Assembly (NCBI GenBank): GCA_003990745.1
Contig: RBNI01001184.1
Location: 1-23,828 of the forward strand
DNA from: Jimgerdemannia flammicorona
Taxonomy: Eukaryota > Mucoromycota > Endogonomycetes > Endogonales > Endogonaceae
DNA length: 23,828 bases
Direction of reading: 5' to 3'
Shown: in pieces, positions 18,999 to 23,828 of the stretch
Position numbering within the stretch: position 1 is the stretch's first letter
Layout of the letters: each line of letters starts with the position of its first letter
Position numbers and translations under genes: made by a program
Notes under the pieces: model-generated
Database searches by the model: none
What the model was told of the DNA's origin: nothing
What the model saw: the letters and a program-made list of their open reading frames with translations, nothing else

Positions 18999-19272
18999 CT
19001 GATTGCGCACAGGAAATTGTGACTTGTGAAATACCGAGTCACCCAAATTCCTTAAGAGGCAGGTCATAACCCCCAACATCTTTTTCCCTTCCAACCCAGA
19101 TACTGGGAAATGAAGATCAGTGAGTGCTTTTGTGGCTGATTACGCAAGTCTCGATGGCGTCACATATTTCGAGCCGCATCACTCCTATCATAGTTTCGTG
19201 ATAATCGGTGGGAAAGAAGGTTTCAAGATAAGCGAAACTTTGATTCCATCTGCGCTGCAATTTAAGGCAAAC

Positions 19273-19301
19273 AAAAAAAAAAAAAAAAAAAAAAAAAAAA
19301 A
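19273..19301. repeat. poly(A) run, 29 nt, in the promoter of copy B
   Basis: 29 A followed by CGTATAATGAGAG. The orthologous position upstream of copy A (13305-13311) has 7 A followed by the same CGTATAATGAGA, so the tract changed length after duplication. Confidence 0.92.
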
Positions 19302-19383
19302 CGTATAATGAGAGACGACGAAGAGAGCGGACAAAGAAGAGGGTTTGGTAGTCCAGACTTACTGATTACTACGAAGCCTTCGC

Positions 19384-19389
19384 CACGTG
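19384..19389. promoter_or_regulatory. CACGTG E-box upstream of copy B
   Basis: A perfect CACGTG about 320 bp before the start codon. The aligned position upstream of copy A reads CATATC, so this site is specific to B within the shared promoter block. Function is inferred. Confidence 0.35.
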
Positions 19390-19705
19390 TCTTAAGTGGT
19401 TCGATATTCTCCCAGCACAGGGGAATGGGGTTGCAAGAGACGAGGCGTTGCCTTTTTTTGAAACTGTGACATATTCGGCGATTCGGCGCCAGCTCCATCC
19501 AATAACAATCTGCCTTAAACTTGGGAGTTTCCAAACAATGATTATGCAACATGAATGCATGCAGCGACGTCTGAAACTGTTAGATCTGTTCATCATTATT
19601 CTGCTTAAATCACAGAAAACTCCCACCACTCACCGTGAGCAACTCGTCCCTTTAACGCTTCTCATCCCAAAACCTCACATTCGAAAAGCCAAGGAACCGA
19701 AAATT

Positions 19706-22700
19706 ATGGGGAATAAGTCTAAGTCTAAGGCCCAGAATGCTACGGATACCTCTAAACAGAAGAAGAAAACCGTAAAATCGAGCTCGTCGGGGAAAAAGCC
19801 GAGCCATAACCAAAACTCTATCCAGGAACCAAACGAGTTGACCGACCGTCATTTCACTCTAGCCGAGAGAATGCAGCGCATAAAGGAATACCCGCCCGAC
19901 GATTCTCAAGACGGCCCTCGACATGACAACGATGAGCGCAAGATCTCCAACATCAAGATCATCCCGACCCCCTCCGAAATCACTTCGAGCCGCCCACCTT
20001 TTCTACCGTCCGACGCGTCCAATGCCGCGTCACACTTCCTCCCGAAGGGCTGGAAGCGCCAACTGGACATTCAATTCCGGTTGTCTCGCGAGGACATGCT
20101 GAGTGACCTGCGCGACGGGCTCAACAACTTCATCCGCGCTCTGGATAAACCGCCCCCAAAAGACCAGGCGTCCTTGACGCCTCTGGGCAAACGGATGACG
20201 GACAAGGAGCTTGCAACAGTATGTCAGAATGTTAACGTGTACGAAAGCGTAGGATTTAATGGGCTGAAGCAAGTTCCTCACCGTGGGATTGGGGCGGAGA
20301 TGTCGTTTCGGCAACCGGGAATGAGGACAGAAAATACGTATGCGAATCGGCGCGAGTTTTGGATGAATTCCAAGAAACGATTGATGGAGCAACAGCTCGT
20401 TTGCTTCCTTTGGAGGGCTGGGGAAGAGGAAAAAGAGCCGGATATTATCATCAGTCAAACCCCATTTAACATCGTCTTCGGCGTGATCACCCATCGCGAT
20501 TTGCAAAAACTTTCCGCTCACAGCAATTTGGCGTATCTCACAATTCAGTTCAGGCCATTCGACTACATCAAGATACTGGAGGGAGCGCCGAAGGGAAATT
20601 CTTCGGAGAACTTTATGATCGAATCCCCCAGCGCATATTTCGAGGCGTTCAAACCCATCCTGGAAGCTCTGAAGCAGTCGCCGCCGTCAACCATGCCGTT
20701 TGGTCTCCATCTGGCCCAAGAGAACATCGTCGGCGCGAGCGCAAATGGAGGTGTTGTTCGGCCGCCCAGCTACGCCACAAACTTCCAATTCGATTTATCC
20801 GTTGTGTGTCGCGGGAACTCGCTCCAGCTGGACGTTCGTGACGCTGATTCGAGGACGAACGCGATTAACGGGTTGCGGAAGTTTAGTGATTTGGATGATT
20901 CACAGGCGAAGGCCGTGGTTGAAACATTGAGTCGGGAGGTTGCATTGATACAAGGGTATGTATTATTGGTGCAGGAATGTGGGTTCACTCAAAGTACGCG
21001 TGATACGAATAACTTCTGTGTGTCCCATCCCCTACAGTCCCCCAGGTACCGGCAAGACGAAGATCGGAATCGATTTGGTCCGAATTCTACTCCACAATCA
21101 CGAAAAGGGACGACTGGGTCCAATTCTGTGCATCTGCGTGACCAACCACGCGCTCGACCAGTTCCTTGAGCACTTGCTGGACAAAGGTGTGAAAGGCATT
21201 GTCAGGGTGGGCTCGCAGTCAAAAACGGAGCGGTTGGACGAGTTAAACCTTACCGAACTCAAGATGAAGCAAGATCGTCCTTACGAGGTTCGCCTTGCAA
21301 TTCGCGAGCTGGACAATGAGTTTAACGAGATGGCGACCAAAGCGCTCCGCATTGTCGACGCGTGGCGGCATGGAAACCTACCGTGGAGGCTCTTGGGCCC
21401 CTTCTTGAAAAAGCGGTGCCCTAAGCAGTTTGTGAATTTGGATCACAGTACGTGCCCAATTCAATTCCCGCCGCAGACTAACGAGTATCGGAATCCTTAT
21501 ATTCATTGGATTTGCGGAGACGACATTAAGGAGAAACAAGCAGAGATTCAGGGCAAGAAGAAAGGTCGGGATATCCAGAAAACCAATCGCTTTGCCGCTT
21601 TGCCAGGGGAGGGTAGTAGTAGCAAAGGGAAGGCAAAGAAAAGCTGGGCAAGCTCTGTTACAACGGACATTCCGACGACGAATCGACCCTTGGCGGAGCT
21701 CGACTTCAATCCGAATGTATGGCATATGTCTCTCAGCGAACGCAAAAGATTGGTCGAATCTTGGAAACCGACCGTCATGAAATCTATGCAACGTGAATTG
21801 CCAGGCCTTCTCCAAAAATGCGATCGGCTGCTGGACAATCTTCAGGACAAACGCAGCGGCACGACTCTCGACGTGTTCCGAAACAGCTCTATCATTGGCA
21901 TGACGACAAACGGGGCCGCCAAGTACCGCGACCTGCTTCGAAAAGTCGGTCCTAAGGTTATCGTCTGCGAGGAAGCCGGCGAGGTATTGGAGTCTCATAT
22001 TTTGACCGCCCTGTCACCCCACACCGAGCATCTCATCATGATCGGCGACCATCTCCAGCTCCGCCCTCAGGTTAACACCTATCGGCTTCGGACGGACTCA
22101 GGAATGAAGTACCAGCTCGACAAGAGTCTATTCGAGCGGCTAGTGACGGCGACCGAGAGCGCCGCGCTGCCCATGTCGACGCTGGATACGCAGAGGCGAA
22201 TGCGTCCCGAGATTGCCGAGTTAATCCGCATGACTTTGTATCCTAGCCTTATAGACGGTGGGACCACAGGCGCATATCCACCCATGGCAGGGGTGATGAA
22301 GAATCTGTTCTTTATGGATCATCACAATCCGCAGAACGCCAGAAATGCGCAGGAGCAGTCGTTCTCGAACGAGTTCGAGCTGAAGATGGTTAAGGCGTTC
22401 GCCGAGTATATTGTGCGCAATGGATACGATCAGCCTGGAGACGTCGCAGTTCTTACACCGTATCTTGGGCAGTTGGCTAAGTTGCAGAGGACGTTATCAG
22501 ATACATTCAATCTATCCATTGATGAGAGGGATAAAGAGCAACTTGATCAGGCTAAGGCGCAGAGGGGGGGGACTGGCGAGAAGGACAAGGAATCAAGCGA
22601 GAAAATCTACAACAATAGCAAGGCTTTGCAGAAGCAGAAAAGCCCTCTCACTCTGCGCACAATTGACAATTTTCAGGTATGTTTTACATAAATTCCGTTT

Positions 22701-23783
22701 GCAGGGTCCCAGAATTTTATACAATCTGCATGTGTAATAAATCAACTTTCCTATATCCAACAGGGAGAAGAAGCCAAAATTGTCATCATTTCACTGGTCC
22801 GAAACATCGAAAAGGACGACAGACGGGGCCAGATAGGGTTCCTCAAATCCGAAAACCGCACAAACGTCCTCCTCTCTCGAGCCCAGCATGGCATGATCCT
22901 TTTTGGTAACGCCGAGGTTATGGAGAGGGGATCTCCCATGTGGGCAAATATCGTCAAGAAGCTGCGAGAGGATGGTCGACTAGGTCCGAAGCTGCCCATC
23001 GTGTGTCAGAAGCATTCCCAAACCAAGAATGACGTTGACACGCCTGAGAATCTGAAGGAGGTTGCACCTGAAGGGGGTTGCACGGTGATGTGCAATGAGA
23101 AAATGCAGTGTGGGCATATTTGTCCTTTGAAATGTAAGTCAAGCCGAATCAATCTATGTTCCCTTCCAAAACGTTCAATGAAATGACTGAACGCGTGTTT
23201 CTTTTAATATCGGAAATTAGGTCACCCTCACGATCCAAAGCACGCCACGATCTACTGTCTCGAACCCTGCCGTCGTTATCATCACGCATGCGGCCATCCC
23301 TGTCCCAAGAAATGCGGCGAATCTTGTGGCAAATGTGAGGTGATCGTCGAACCTATAACTCTGGACTGTGGTCACCAACTAGCAACTCCGAAATGCTGGC
23401 AAGCGCAGGACCCCTCCAAGGTCTCCTGCTCAATAATGGTGGAACGCAAACTTCTCACATGCGAGCACAACCTGTCAATGAAGTGCTCAGCCGACATCAA
23501 CACCGTCCGCTGCACTCAGCGCTGCAATATGCCGCTTCCGTGCGGGCATAAATGTCAGCGGAACTGCTTCGAATGCCAGGACTACAATCTTGAGAACCCG
23601 ACGGTTGGAGAAAGGATTGAGCGGATAAACCATCGTGTTTGCACATCATCATGCGATAAAATTCGATCGTGCGGGCATCCTTGCTCGGTGAAGTGTCACC
23701 CGCAGAAAGTTTGTCCACAATGTCAGCCATGTGCGACCAATGATGCCTTAGGAAACATGGAAACCCTGACTCTAGGTAATTAG
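19706..23783 (+). CDS. copy B: intact ZNFX1/Hrr1-like NF-X1 zinc-finger SF1 helicase, four exons
   Basis: Exons 19706-20955, 21038-22676, 22764-23133 and 23221-23783 join to 1273 codons plus stop; introns are 82, 87 and 87 nt. A Lys/Ser-rich start and one copy of the repeat unit (to about residue 75) precede a ZNFX1-type N-terminal domain (QLDIQFRLSRED at about 120; ESPSAYFEAFKPILEAL). UPF1-like SF1 motifs follow: Walker A GPPGTGKT (417-424), Ia CVTNHALDQF, Walker B CEEAG (727-731), MIGDHLQLRP (751-760), TQRRMRPEI (from 801), IDNFQGEE (about 959-966) and RTNVLLSRAQHG (995-1006). Residues about 1068-1265 hold NF-X1 fingers (CGHxCPxKC, CGHKCQRNC, CGHPCSVKC). In the family these ATP-dependent RNA helicases act in small-RNA silencing (fission yeast Hrr1, nematode ZNFX-1) or antiviral RNA sensing (mammalian ZNFX1); the role here is inferred. 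It ends right after the fingers, with no further C-terminal domain. The start is set by alignment with copy A. Confidence 0.92.
20956..21037 (+). other. intron 1 of copy B, splitting the Walker A motif
   Basis: The exon ends ATA CAA GG and the intron runs from GTATGT to CCCTACAG. The next exon starts T CCC CCA GGT ACC GGC AAG, so the junction codon is the first Gly of GPPGTGKT. Phase 2, 82 nt. Retention would destroy the ATP-binding loop. Confidence 0.9.
22677..22763 (+). other. intron 2 of copy B, inside helicase motif V
   Basis: The donor GTATGT follows AAT TTT CAG and the acceptor CCAACAG precedes GGA GAA GAA GCC, joining NFQ to GEEAKIVIISLVRN in phase 0. The copy A equivalent is 17147-17232. 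The intron contains stops in frame. Confidence 0.9.
23134..23220 (+). other. intron 3 of copy B, inside the first NF-X1 finger
   Basis: The donor GTAAGT follows AAA T and the acceptor AAATTAG precedes GT CAC CCT, giving PLK-C-HPHDPK across the junction (phase 1). The copy A equivalent is 17603-17690. Confidence 0.88.
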
Positions 23784-23828
23784 ATCCTACGCGATAGTTG
23801 CACATGGGAATCGAAGGTTTCAGTTTTT
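23784..23828 (+). other. 3' flank of copy B, window end
   Basis: Contains GGAATCGAAGGTTTCAGTTTTT, also present after the copy A stop (about 18267-18294). The duplicated segment therefore extends at least to the window edge. Confidence 0.75.

Larger units (their letters stand above)
18254..19705 (+). promoter_or_regulatory. intergenic region between copies A and B, with upstream region of B
   Basis: 18254-18300 matches the 3' flank of copy B (TCGAAGGTTTCAGTTTTT). 18300-18900 holds a 31-nt A run and no gene I can recognise. From about 18970 the DNA matches the upstream region of copy A, with additional blocks: about 19040-19080, 19165-19270, and about 100 bp at 19409-19520 bounded by CTCCCAG and CTTGGGAG. 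A CACGTG lies at 19384-19389. An open frame extends upstream from 19706 to 19448, but alignment with A argues for the start at 19706. Confidence 0.6.

Noticed and set aside
19448..19705. Upstream start for copy B at 19448
   Set aside because: The aligned DNA of copy A has stops and a different frame here, while the ATG at 19706 lines up with the ATG of A at 13582 after a shared GAAATT or AAAATT context.
1..23828. tRNA, rRNA or CRISPR features
   Set aside because: No cloverleaf, rRNA-like block or regular repeat-spacer array was seen on reading both strands. The tandem arrays present have no unique spacers.

Overview
This looks like genomic DNA of a filamentous fungus, most likely an ascomycete. 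It has short introns of 82-88 nt with GTATGT, GTACGT or GTAAGT donors and YAG acceptors, a ZNFX1/Hrr1-type NF-X1 helicase, and a Ty3/gypsy retrotransposon carrying RIP-like mutations. The species cannot be named from the sequence. No rRNA, tRNA, CRISPR array or bacterial-type operon was seen.

Layout. Positions 1-540 hold homopolymer runs and a two-copy tandem repeat. Positions 541-1680 are a large minisatellite built on a 9-bp unit (TTGCCCATS) with a higher-order period near 300 bp. Positions 1943-2167 carry a 15-bp minisatellite, overlapping at its edge a possible minus-strand gene relic (2158-2631). From about 3050 to 12609 lies a decayed Ty3/gypsy element in the order gag, protease, linker, reverse transcriptase, RNase H, integrase, tail ORF, polypurine tract and a 1335-bp 3' LTR (11275-12609). 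No matching 5' LTR was found. A 1510-bp element (7359-8868, 4-bp target duplication ATAT) sits inside the reverse-transcriptase gene, exactly at the YMDD catalytic box. CpG is almost absent up to about 12870 except inside this nested insertion; an extremely AT-rich strip (12640-12870) closes the compartment.

From about 12874 CpG and GC content become ordinary and two tandem, same-strand copies of one gene follow. Copy A (13582-18253) is broken by a 22-bp insertion, a net 11-bp deletion and a TGG-to-TGA nonsense change. Copy B (19706-23783) is intact: four exons, 1273 residues, all SF1 helicase motifs and a C-terminal NF-X1 zinc-finger array. The copies share intron positions, stop codon and flanks, but differ in N-terminal repeat number (three in A, one in B), in promoter elements and in homopolymer length.

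How it fits together. The left half is a mutated, probably silenced transposon and satellite compartment. The right half is a duplicated gene of a family linked in other eukaryotes to RNA silencing and RNA surveillance. The physical link may be coincidental. The strongest points for a second look are the decayed and intact helicase pair, the intron that splits the Walker A motif, the nested insertion in the YMDD box, Asp-to-Asn changes at five transposon catalytic sites, and the G-quadruplex-prone minisatellite.
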